Origin: JALYUA01 sp039931865
Lineage (GTDB): Bacteria > Acidobacteriota > Thermoanaerobaculia > UBA5066 > Gp7-AA6
Assembly: GCA_039931865.1 (NCBI GenBank)
Contig: JBDTRB010000004.1
Span: 1-64,000, forward strand
Direction of reading: 5' to 3'
Length of the DNA stretch: 64,000 bases
In this document: positions 33,782 through 41,283 of the stretch, in pieces
Layout of the letters: every line of letters begins with the position of its first letter
Position numbering within the stretch: the first letter of the stretch is position 1
The notes under the pieces: generated by a model
The model's input: only the letters and a program-made list of their open reading frames with translations
Database searches by the model: none
What the model was told of the DNA's origin: nothing
Position numbers and translations under genes: made by a program

Positions 33782-35920
33782 TTACTTCAGGTCGTACGTG
33801 TCGATCTTTTCGCCCTTCAGGTACTTGTCGAACCAGCGGACGATGTGCTGCAGCCGCTCCACCCGGTGGGAGGGCTTTCCGGAGCGGGAGAGCTCGTGGC
33901 TCTCTCCCGGGAATCTCACCATCACCGCGGTCTTCTTCTGCGCTTTCAGCGCGCGAAACATCGCCTCGCCTCCCTGCGCAGGCGGCGTGCGAAGGTCTTC
34001 ATCGCCTTCGACGAAGAGCATCGGAGTGACGATCTTGTCGGCGTAGCGCACCGGCGACCGGGTCCAGAACTCCTCCGCGTCGCGCATCGGATTCCCCTTG
34101 AACCACGATGGGGTGAAGAGCGTGAAATCCGCCGTGTACCAGAAGCTCGCCCAGTCGGCGACGGAGCGCTGGGAAACCGCCGCCTTGAAGCGGTCCGTCT
34201 GAGTCACGATCCAGTTGGTGAGCAGACCGCCGCCGCTCCCGCCGGTCACGCCCAGGCGCGCGGGATCGACATAGCCGCGGCGCACCACTTCGTCAACGCC
34301 AATCATCAGATCCTTGAAGTCGTCGCCCGGATATTTGTACTGGATGACGTTCGCGAAGTCCTGGCCGTACGTCGTGCTGCCGCGGGGATTCGTGTAGAAG
34401 ACGACATACCCCTTCGCCGCCATCCACTGGAACTCGTGCGTGAACGTGTTCCCGTACGCGGTGTGCGGACCCCCGTGGATCTCGAGAATCATCGGGTACT
34501 TCTTCGACGCGTCGAAGTCCGGCGGCTTCAGGATCCAGCCGTGGATTCGCTTCCCGTCGAAGCTCGTGTACCAGACCTCCTCGGGGGCGGGAAGCTTCAA
34601 TCCCGCGAAGAGCCGCTCGTTGACGCGCGTGAGCTGCCGCAGTCTCTTCGTGGCCACATCGAGGACGTACAGATCGCCCACGTGCGTGTCGTCGCCGATC
34701 GTGAGCGCAATCCGCGACGCGTCGGGGGTCGCCGTCCAGGCCATGACGTCATGGTCGCCCGCGGTCAGGGGCGTCAGCGCCATCCCGCCGCCGGACGCGT
34801 CGAACCGCACGAGGTTCGCGCGTCCATGCTCCGTGACGGCCGCGATGATCCCGTTTCCGTCCGGCGTCCACTGGAGCCCGCCCGGGCTGCCGCCGCGCGG
34901 CGCGTGCTGGTCCCCGCCGACCGAGCTTCCGAGCTCGAAGTCTTTTCCGGCCGTGATCGCGAAGGGGCGCCCGTCGCGCATCAGGAACAGGTCGGAACGG
35001 GTATGAGACTGAACGGCCGGCGGGTTGACGGACCCGAAGAACGCCCACCGGCGTCCGTCCGGCGAGAGCGAGGCCGCGCGCACCGGGCCCGCGATGTCGA
35101 TGACGGTTTCGAGCGCACCGCCCTCCGCCGGAACCGAGTAGAGGTTCGAGTCGGACGGCTCGTAGTACGGCTCGTCCACCCTCTCGGATGTGAAAAGGAT
35201 CCGCCGCCCGTCGGCGCTCCAGGCAATCTCGCCCTCGTCGTATCGGCCGGTCGTCACCGCTCGGGGCACGGGCGGCGTCTCGCCGTCTGCAACCGCGACC
35301 GTCCAGATGTGCTCGTGGTGCGCAGGATCGATCCAGCCGGACCCATTGCGCCGATAGACCGCGCGCGTGATCACCCGGACATCGCTCTTCTTCGGCGGGG
35401 GCCCGCCGCCCGGGTGCTCACGCGCGACACGCTGCTCCTCGAGGTCCTCCGCGCTGGTGCCGCTGGTGAATGCGATCGACCTTCCGTCCGGCGACCACAC
35501 CGGGTTGGAAGCGCCGCGCGGAAGGTCCGTCAGCCGGCGAGGCTCGCCTCCGGACATGGGAAGCGCAAAGAGCTGGGGCCGGTCCTTCTCCGCGACCGCC
35601 CGCGTAAACGCGAGGGTCCGCGAGTCCGGCGACCACCGAGGGGAGGTATCGCGCGGCCCCGTCGTGAGCCGGCGCGGCTCCGAGCCGCCGCCCGCCGCAA
35701 CGACCCAGAGGCTCGTGTCGTACCGGTCCTCCTTCTCGTTCACGGTGACGAGCACGTAGGCGGCCGACTGCCCGTCGGGGGAGATGCGCGGGTCCGCGAC
35801 CCAGCGGAACGCCAGGAAGTCCTTCTCGGTGATCGGCCGCGGGGTCTGGGCGAAGGCCCGGGCGGCCGTCAGGAATGAAAGAGACGCGACGACCGCGGCG
35901 GTGCGCAATAAGGTCCTCAT
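33782..35920 (-). CDS. Secreted S9-family prolyl oligopeptidase-type peptidase
   Basis: The protein has 712 residues with a signal peptide (1-24). The N-terminal beta-propeller shows TolB-like blades (ISPDGQSAAYV, WSPDSRTLAFTR, WSPDGRSIAFTS). The alpha/beta-hydrolase domain starts near 470. It carries LEIHGGPHTAYGN, the nucleophile in TGGSGGGLLTN (Ser about 562), the acid in VEGDEDLRTPP (Asp about 637) and His in GESHELSR (about 671). The arrangement is that of acylaminoacyl peptidases and dipeptidyl peptidases. ATG 35920 is preferred over ATG 35935 because GAGGAGGA lies between them. It is between dppA and kup in a minus-strand run. Confidence 0.95.
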   Translation of the reverse strand: MRTLLRTAAVVASLSFLTAARAFAQTPRPITEKDFLAFRWVADPRISPDGQSAAYVLVTVNEKEDRYDTSLWVVAAGGGSEPRRLTTGPRDTSPRWSPDSRTLAFTRAVAEKDRPQLFALPMSGGEPRRLTDLPRGASNPVWSPDGRSIAFTSGTSAEDLEEQRVAREHPGGGPPPKKSDVRVITRAVYRRNGSGWIDPAHHEHIWTVAVADGETPPVPRAVTTGRYDEGEIAWSADGRRILFTSERVDEPYYEPSDSNLYSVPAEGGALETVIDIAGPVRAASLSPDGRRWAFFGSVNPPAVQSHTRSDLFLMRDGRPFAITAGKDFELGSSVGGDQHAPRGGSPGGLQWTPDGNGIIAAVTEHGRANLVRFDASGGGMALTPLTAGDHDVMAWTATPDASRIALTIGDDTHVGDLYVLDVATKRLRQLTRVNERLFAGLKLPAPEEVWYTSFDGKRIHGWILKPPDFDASKKYPMILEIHGGPHTAYGNTFTHEFQWMAAKGYVVFYTNPRGSTTYGQDFANVIQYKYPGDDFKDLMIGVDEVVRRGYVDPARLGVTGGSGGGLLTNWIVTQTDRFKAAVSQRSVADWASFWYTADFTLFTPSWFKGNPMRDAEEFWTRSPVRYADKIVTPMLFVEGDEDLRTPPAQGGEAMFRALKAQKKTAVMVRFPGESHELSRSGKPSHRVERLQHIVRWFDKYLKGEKIDTYDLK

Positions 35921-35985
35921 CGATCCTCCTCTCAACTCCGAAAATCAGCAGGCTCGGCTGCCCGCTCCTGCGCCCCTCGCCGGAA

Positions 35986-36010
35986 CCCTCTCCCGCGTCC
36001 GCGGAGAGGG
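35986..36010. repeat. REP-like palindrome
   Basis: CCCTCTCCCGCG and CGCGGAGAGGG form an imperfect hairpin in the 116-bp space between dppA and the S9 peptidase gene. It belongs to the same class as 25634-25660. Confidence 0.6.
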
Positions 36011-36036
36011 AGGGCACACCCGTAAAGCGTTTGCCC

Positions 36037-36945
36037 TTAGGGGGAAAGCCCCGGCTCGTAGTTCGTTATGAACTCCAGGAACCGCGATGCCTCCAGCATG
36101 TCTTTTGCGCGGAAACGGATCGCGTGGGCGTCGATCCGTTCCACGATCGGGAGGTACGCGAGGACTTCGGCGGGACGGTAGTTCTTGAATCGGATCTCGA
36201 GCTCCACCGGAGTCTTCACGGGCCAGGGACGGATCTCAGCGCGGCGAGCCACAGCGGCGCGGGCCTTCGCGCGAATCACGTCGCACGCCGCGGCGGGGGT
36301 CATGGTCCTCGCGGAGTGGAATCCGTAGGCCCATTTCACGATCGCCGTCTCGATCCCCGGCAGAAGTGCGGAGGCTTCCTTCGCGATCGCGTCGTCACCG
36401 GTCACGAGAAGGACGGGAACGCGGAAGTGGGCGGCAATCGCCGCGTTGATCCCGGTCTCCGGAACGGAAACTCCGTTCAGTTTCACGTCGGCGAGGGTCG
36501 CCGAAGACATCGTGTGCGCGCGGACGCCGGTCGGATTCGTGGTGGAGGCGTGGTATCCGATGAATAGCGCGCCCGCGAAGGTTTCGTCGATCCCCTGCAT
36601 CATCGCGAGAGGCCTCGGCCAGGCGCGCACGATTTGAACGTCTTTGGGAAATTTCTCGATCAGCAGGCTCTCGCCGTTTCCGTGCGAGTCGCTGACCACG
36701 AACTCCGTCGCTCCGGCGGCGCGCGCGCCGTCGATGGCGGCGAGCGTCTCCTCCGTCATGAACTCGCGGAACCGCCCGTACTCGAACCCCGCGGGGTTCA
36801 ACTGCTCTCCGGTGACGACCCCGGCGATCCCCTCCATGTCGACTGAGATGTAAATGCGGACGGCCGGCGCGGCGCCCGCGCTCCAGGCCAGGAGGAACGC
36901 GGCGGCGCCTCCGAGAAGCGCTCGCCGCCAGCCTCGCGGGATCAC
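36037..36945 (-). CDS. dppA: M55-family D-aminopeptidase, exported
   Basis: The protein has 302 residues. It is related to Bacillus DppA, a zinc enzyme releasing D-Ala from peptides. The metal-site motif ISVDMEGIAGVV lies near residues 33-44, and a second site DSHGNGE near 92-98; GYHAST and GDDAIAKE are also conserved. A signal peptide (1-25) indicates a periplasmic enzyme, unlike the cytoplasmic Bacillus enzyme. The GTG at 36945 overlaps the stop of the lipoprotein gene (GTGA), so the two are coupled. A role in recovering D-amino acids from peptidoglycan peptides is plausible. Confidence 0.9.
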   Translation of the reverse strand: MIPRGWRRALLGGAAAFLLAWSAGAAPAVRIYISVDMEGIAGVVTGEQLNPAGFEYGRFREFMTEETLAAIDGARAAGATEFVVSDSHGNGESLLIEKFPKDVQIVRAWPRPLAMMQGIDETFAGALFIGYHASTTNPTGVRAHTMSSATLADVKLNGVSVPETGINAAIAAHFRVPVLLVTGDDAIAKEASALLPGIETAIVKWAYGFHSARTMTPAAACDVIRAKARAAVARRAEIRPWPVKTPVELEIRFKNYRPAEVLAYLPIVERIDAHAIRFRAKDMLEASRFLEFITNYEPGLSP

Positions 36946-37439
36946 TTGACGCGGATCTGGCGGCGGATCTCGGTGCGGCCCCCGTCTTTCGCGATCAGCG
37001 TGATCGTCAGGGTATGGAGGCCCGGATCGACTTTCGGGATGGGAAAGCCGAAGCCTGCGCGGTCGGTGTTCGGGAAGTTCGGGTAGCTCTGAGCGACTCC
37101 CGGAAACGTCTGGTTCAGCGCGACGGGACTCGTCACGCCTGCTTCGGACGAGACGGTGATCTGCGAAATCCCGGAATCATCGAGCGCCCAGCCAAACGCC
37201 CAGCTGCTCGCGGCGGCCGTGGCGCCTTCCTTCGGGGTGTCCAGAAACCCGAACGGCGGCTTCGAGACGTCACCAGCGCCCGTGGCTGCGGGAGCGCCGG
37301 CGGGGGTCGAGGCGGACGCAACGGGGGTCGCTCCTGCGGCGCTCTCCGATCCGGCCGCGGTTTCCGATTTCTGACATCCCGACACCAGGAGTGCCGCCAT
37401 TCCCACACCGACCGTCAGAGTCTTCCATTGCGAGATCAC
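36942..37439 (-). CDS. Putative lipoprotein, Ala/Pro-rich
   Basis: The protein has 165 residues. The lipobox LLVSGC at about 17-22 follows a short hydrophobic stretch, so Cys22 should be lipidated. A disordered Ala/Ser/Thr/Pro/Gly segment runs to about residue 65. The C-terminal 90 residues are beta-rich (FGWALDDSGISQITVSSE, PGLHTLTITLIAKDGG) and look like an Ig-type domain. GTG 37439 is chosen because AAGGAG sits 6 bases upstream and it puts the lipobox at the right distance. It is coupled to dppA. Its function is unknown. Confidence 0.8.
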   Translation of the reverse strand: MISQWKTLTVGVGMAALLVSGCQKSETAAGSESAAGATPVASASTPAGAPAATGAGDVSKPPFGFLDTPKEGATAAASSWAFGWALDDSGISQITVSSEAGVTSPVALNQTFPGVAQSYPNFPNTDRAGFGFPIPKVDPGLHTLTITLIAKDGGRTEIRRQIRVK

Positions 37440-37487
37440 GATCGTCTCCTTCTCTTGTGGCTCCAAGTTCTGGGGCATTCTAGTGCC

Positions 37488-38186
37488 ATGGCGAACACCC
37501 GGAGAGCTCAGAAGGATCGCGCCGGACAAGGCTTCTCAGGCTTCTCAGGCTTCTCAGGCTTCCCAGGCTTCCCCGACTACGGGCTGACCCCGCGAGAGTC
37601 GGGTTTCTTGAGGAGGCTCTCGCCGCCCTGGAAGATCCAGCGCTTCCTCGATTCGATCGAGTACGACGTCCAGGGCTCCGCGTGCCGGTCTCCACGCAGG
37701 GTGCTGCGGGAGCGCAGGGTGCAGTGCATGGACGGGGCTCTCTTCGCCGCGGCGGCGCTGCGCCTTCAGGGGGAGCCTCCCCTGCTCCTGGACCTCGAGG
37801 CCGACGCGGACGACGACCACGTTCTCGCGCTTTTCCGGGGGCCGGCCGGCTGGGGAGCGATCGCGCGTTCGAACTACTCCGGGCTGCGATACCGGGAGCC
37901 CGTACACCCGACGATCCGCGCGCTCACGATCTCTTACCTCGAGGGTTACTTCAACCTGCGCCGCGAGAAGACGCTGCGGCGCTATTCGAAGCCGGTGCAT
38001 CTCGCGCGGTTCGACCGGCTGCGGTGGATGACGGCGGAGGAAGACCTCTGGGCGATCCCCGAGGCGCTCGTCGGGGTGCCGCACCGCGTCCTGTTCCCGC
38101 CCGCGGTCTGGCGCTCGTTTGGAACCGTGGACTCCCGGACGTTCCTCGCTGGGCTCGTAGGGAGAAAAGAAAAGCCAGGCGCGTGA
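37488..38186 (+). CDS. Transglutaminase-like conserved protein
   Basis: The protein has 232 residues. A Cys in VQCMDGALFAAAALRL (about residue 80), His in ADDDHVLALFRG (about 105) and the segment WGAIARSNYSGLRYREP suggest a Cys-His papain/transglutaminase-type site. The N-terminus contains FSGFSGFSGFPGFPDYG, encoded by a 9-bp tandem repeat at about 37532-37566. The ATG at 37488 opens this reading, but no strong ribosome site is visible. The real start might be further in, before LTPRESGFLRRLSPPWKIQ. It is divergent from the lipoprotein-dppA pair. Its substrate is unknown. Confidence 0.65.
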   Translation: MANTRRAQKDRAGQGFSGFSGFSGFPGFPDYGLTPRESGFLRRLSPPWKIQRFLDSIEYDVQGSACRSPRRVLRERRVQCMDGALFAAAALRLQGEPPLLLDLEADADDDHVLALFRGPAGWGAIARSNYSGLRYREPVHPTIRALTISYLEGYFNLRREKTLRRYSKPVHLARFDRLRWMTAEEDLWAIPEALVGVPHRVLFPPAVWRSFGTVDSRTFLAGLVGRKEKPGA

Positions 38187-38510
38187 TCGCCTTTCCGGCC
38201 GCAGGGGGAGGGTATTTTCTGATCGCCGTGCGTCCCGGTCATCATCACTTCGGCTGAGCCCCTCACCCTGGCCCTCTCCCGCCGGAAGAGGGTAGTTCTC
38301 AGTCGCTTCTTCGCCACCGTGGCGAATACGCTCGCCCCGAGAGGAGTCTCCTGACCGAAGGGAAGGAGGAGCCTCTCGGGGCGGGAGCCGAAGCGAACGG
38401 AGCGAGCAGGCCGGCGGTCGAGGCCGCATCCGGCCGAGCCGCCGGCCGGTGCCTTCGCCGCACACGGCGAAGGCAGCTCGCGCAGTGAGCGGAGGCGAAG
38501 GCGGCGACGG
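38187..38510. other. Gene-free spacer with REP-like and R2 elements
   Basis: This 324-bp space between convergent genes has a GCCCCTCACCCTGGCCCTCT element at about 38258-38292 and the long R2 copy C. Positions 38187-38257 show nothing recognisable. Confidence 0.7.
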
Positions 38511-38512
38511 TT
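38316..38512. repeat. R2 palindromic element, copy C (full length, inverted)
   Basis: It is inverted relative to copies A and B. The core CTCGCCCCGAGAGG lies at about 38331-38344 and CCTCTCGGGGCG at about 38371-38382. Hairpin 2 pairs GGCCGGCGG with CCGCCGGCC at about 38409-38447. Hairpin 1 is GCCTTCGCCG-CACA-CGGCGAAGGC at 38451-38474. The tail CAGTGAGCGGAGGCGAAGG follows. Confidence 0.8.
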
Positions 38513-38822
38513 ATCCTTTCGTCGCGTCCGGGTCGTCGGCGGGAGCGTGCCGCAGGATCGCCTCCATCAGTGGCCGGAACTGCTCCGGCGTGCGCTCCTC
38601 GTCGAAAGTCACCGAATGGCTGGTGTGGCCGTCCTCGACGGAGAGCGTGTAACGCAGCCGATCCGGCCCGGTCCGCAACGTCGCCTCGCTGAATCGCGCG
38701 AGATCCGCGCCGGCGACGAGCCGCCGCATCTCCGCGTCGTGGGGGCTTCCCTGTTCGGTGTCGACGACCGCCTTGCGGCTCATTCCGGCGACGCCGCCGC
38801 TTCGGAGCAGAAGGAGCCTCAT
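38511..38822 (-). CDS. Emfourin-type protealysin inhibitor
   Basis: The protein has 103 residues and starts MRLLLLRSGGVAGMSR, matching the emfourin pattern (a short beta strand followed by RSGGxAG). The middle has LRYTLSVEDGHTSHSVTFDE, and the C-terminal helix FRPLMEAILRH is also typical. Emfourins are cytoplasmic protein inhibitors of protealysin-like M4 proteases. Such a protease is encoded two genes upstream in the same direction (40133-41170). Its ATG overlaps the stop of the dicarboxylate symporter gene (ATGA), so it is translated with the transporter. The name rests on motif recognition and context. Confidence 0.75.
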   Translation of the reverse strand: MRLLLLRSGGVAGMSRKAVVDTEQGSPHDAEMRRLVAGADLARFSEATLRTGPDRLRYTLSVEDGHTSHSVTFDEERTPEQFRPLMEAILRHAPADDPDATKG

Positions 38823-40093
38823 GGCCGTGCGGCGACCTCGGCGCCCGGCGAGCTTTCGTCGCGGACGGCGACCGGCTCACCGAGCACGCCCTCCCATCGC
38901 GCGACCACGACCGAGGCGACGCAGTTCCCCATCACGTTGATCGAGGTCCTCGCCATGTCCATGAGCTCGTCGACGGCGAGAATCATCGCGACGCCCGCTT
39001 CGCCGGGCAGGTTGAATGCCGCGCAGCCCGCTGCGATGATCACGAGCGAGGCCCGGGGAACTCCCGCCACCCCCTTCGAGGTCAGCAGGAACGTCAGCAT
39101 CATCAGGAGCTCGGTCTCGATCGACATCTTGATCCCGGCCGCCTGCGCGATGGTCAGGGCGGCGAGAGAAATGTAGAGAGTCGATCCGTCGAGGTTGAAG
39201 GAGTACCCCGCCGGGATCACGAAACCGGCGACGGACTTCGGTACGCCGAACTCGACCATCTTCTCGAGGGCCCGGGGCAGCGCCGCTTCGGAAGACGCGG
39301 TCGAAAAAGCCAGGAGAAACGGCTCCCGGATCTTCTGGAAAAAAATGCGTATCGGAGCGCGCGCGATCATCAGCGCCGGGATCAGGACGATCAGCGTGAA
39401 GAGGACCAGCGCAGCGTAAAGCGAGCCGACGAGCTTCGCATAGGAGCCGAGCACCTTCAGTCCGTGGTGCGAAACCGCGCCGGCCATCGCCCCGAGGACG
39501 CCGAGGGGCGTCAGGGCCATGACGTAGTCGGTCAGCTGGAACATGACCGCGACGACGGAATCCATGAGGTTTAAGAACGGCGCCGACTTTCCCTTCACGT
39601 GTGCGGCGGCGACGCCGAGAAGCGTCGCGAAGACGACCACCTGGAGGATGTCCTGCTTCGCCATCGCGTCCACCACGTTCGAGGGAAAGAGGTGGAGGAG
39701 CGTTTCGACGAAAGTCTTCGGCTGGACGAGCGTCTCCCCGGACGGCGGAAGCTTCAGCCCGTCTCCGGGCCGGACGAGGTGCGCGATCGCGAGGCCGAGC
39801 GCGAGCGCGATCGTGCTCGCGACCTCAAAGTAGACGAGTGCTTTCCATCCCATCCGGCCGACCGCTCTTACGTCCCCGGTCTTCCCGATGCCGACCACGA
39901 TGGTCGAGAAGATCAGCGGGACGATCAGCATCTTGATGAGGCTGATGAACGCCTTCGACAGGAAGCGGAAGGCCTCGTACGCGCCCGGATGGGTCTCCGC
40001 GGGGAGGAGCGCGCCGAGCACGACGCCGAGGATCAGGCCATAGAAGATCAGCGCGGTCGAAGAGAGCCAGCGGGGGCGCCGGGACGAACGCAT
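38819..40093 (-). CDS. Dicarboxylate/amino acid:cation symporter (DAACS, GltP/DctA type)
   Basis: The protein has 424 residues with eight helices and two re-entrant hairpins. Family motifs are AFISLIKMLIVPLIFSTIV (about 45-65), the Ser-rich hairpin AFSTASSEAALPRALE (about 263), GYSFNLDGSTLY in helix 7 (about 297) and the helix 8 segment NVMGNCVASVVVARWEG. It takes up glutamate, aspartate or C4-dicarboxylates with Na+ or H+. The gene lies between the M4 protease and the emfourin gene and overlaps the latter by 4 bp. ATG 40093 precedes a basic N-terminus (RSSRRPR). Confidence 0.94.
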   Translation of the reverse strand: MRSSRRPRWLSSTALIFYGLILGVVLGALLPAETHPGAYEAFRFLSKAFISLIKMLIVPLIFSTIVVGIGKTGDVRAVGRMGWKALVYFEVASTIALALGLAIAHLVRPGDGLKLPPSGETLVQPKTFVETLLHLFPSNVVDAMAKQDILQVVVFATLLGVAAAHVKGKSAPFLNLMDSVVAVMFQLTDYVMALTPLGVLGAMAGAVSHHGLKVLGSYAKLVGSLYAALVLFTLIVLIPALMIARAPIRIFFQKIREPFLLAFSTASSEAALPRALEKMVEFGVPKSVAGFVIPAGYSFNLDGSTLYISLAALTIAQAAGIKMSIETELLMMLTFLLTSKGVAGVPRASLVIIAAGCAAFNLPGEAGVAMILAVDELMDMARTSINVMGNCVASVVVARWEGVLGEPVAVRDESSPGAEVAARP

Positions 40094-40132
40094 GCCGCCT
40101 TTCAGACTACACGAATCGGCGGCGGCGCCTTC

Positions 40133-41170
40133 TCACGCCGCGGGGATTCCGACGGCGCCCCACGCGTCCCGCACGGCGGTCGCCTCGCGCGAAGTCGGAC
40201 CGAACAGCTCGTCCGCGACGGCGGCCGTGAGCTGCGCGGCCTGCGCGAAATTCGTCGTCTTGCGGAACCGATCGCGCAGCGCGAGGTACCAGATCTTTCC
40301 CGCCTTCTCCCACGAGAACCCGCCGATCGCCGTCGCGACGAGAAAGAAAGCGCGATTCGGAATTCCGGAGTTGATGTGCACGCCTCCGTCGTCGTCGGCG
40401 GTCTCGACGTACTCGCTCATGTGGGCGGGCTGCGGATCCTTCCCGAGCACCGGATCGTCGTAGGCGGTGCCGGGAGCTTCCATCGAGCGGAGAGCCTTGC
40501 CCATCACGCGCTTCGTGAACAGCCCTGCCCCGATCAGCCAGTCGGCGGCGATCGCCGTCTGCTGCAGCTGGCGCTGCTTGACGAGCGACCCGAACACGTC
40601 CGAAATCGACTCGTTCAGCGCGCCCGGCTGGTCCTGGTAATCGAGGTTGGCCTCGTGCGCGGTGACGCCGTGGGTGAGCTCGTGCCCGATGACATCGGGC
40701 GCGGCGGTGAACCGTCCGAAGAGCTTGCCGTCCCCGTCGCCGTAGACCATCTGGGTGCCGTTCCAGAACGCGTTGTCGTAGCCGGAGTCGTAATGAACGG
40801 ACGAGTCGAGACGCCTCCCGCGATCGTCGATCGAATTGCGGCCGTAAACCTCGAGGTAGAGGTCGTACGTGGCCCCCGCGCCGTCGTAGGCCTCGTCGAC
40901 GGCGGCGTCCCCGCTGTCCTCCTGCCCTTCGCTCCGTACGAGGCGGCCCGGAAGCGAGGTGCCGTGCGCCGCGTCGAAGACCGTCCGCCGCTTCTCGCCG
41001 GCGGGGGTGACCAGAGGGAATACGGCGACGATCTCCCGGCGCGCCCGGAACCTCTCGGAGACGAGAAGCGTCGCGAGAGCGCTCCGCCGTTCGTCCGGCG
41101 TGCCGTTCTCGGCGATCGACTTGAGCATGTGCGGCGGGACAATGGAGCAGCGGGTCCGACGTCGAATCAT
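40133..41170 (-). CDS. Protealysin-like M4 metalloprotease
   Basis: This 345-residue thermolysin-family protease has no signal peptide. The short propeptide contains RCSIVPPHML (about residues 7-16), the conserved PPHML motif of protealysin precursors. The catalytic domain has zinc motif HELTH at 163-167, third ligand Glu187 in GALNESISD and the active-site His in GGVHINSGIPN near 267. Protealysins act inside the cell or after non-classical release and are inhibited by emfourin, which is encoded downstream. ATG 41170 is chosen because it immediately precedes the propeptide motif. A 113-bp divergent spacer separates it from the next gene. Confidence 0.94.
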   Translation of the reverse strand: MIRRRTRCSIVPPHMLKSIAENGTPDERRSALATLLVSERFRARREIVAVFPLVTPAGEKRRTVFDAAHGTSLPGRLVRSEGQEDSGDAAVDEAYDGAGATYDLYLEVYGRNSIDDRGRRLDSSVHYDSGYDNAFWNGTQMVYGDGDGKLFGRFTAAPDVIGHELTHGVTAHEANLDYQDQPGALNESISDVFGSLVKQRQLQQTAIAADWLIGAGLFTKRVMGKALRSMEAPGTAYDDPVLGKDPQPAHMSEYVETADDDGGVHINSGIPNRAFFLVATAIGGFSWEKAGKIWYLALRDRFRKTTNFAQAAQLTAAVADELFGPTSREATAVRDAWGAVGIPAA

Positions 41171-41283
41171 GGGTCCGCAACAGTGGCGCGGGGGCCCGGC
41201 GGCTGTCAAGCGGAGGCGGACCTCCCGGCGTCTTATGCTACGAACATGGTCGCTCCTGTCCCGGAAAACCGGCGGCTCCGCCC

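Noticed and set aside
33845..35878. 677-codon frame antisense to the S9 peptidase
   Set aside because: It shows no domain or signal peptide, only Arg/Val/Asp-rich sequence typical of a shadow of a GC-rich gene.
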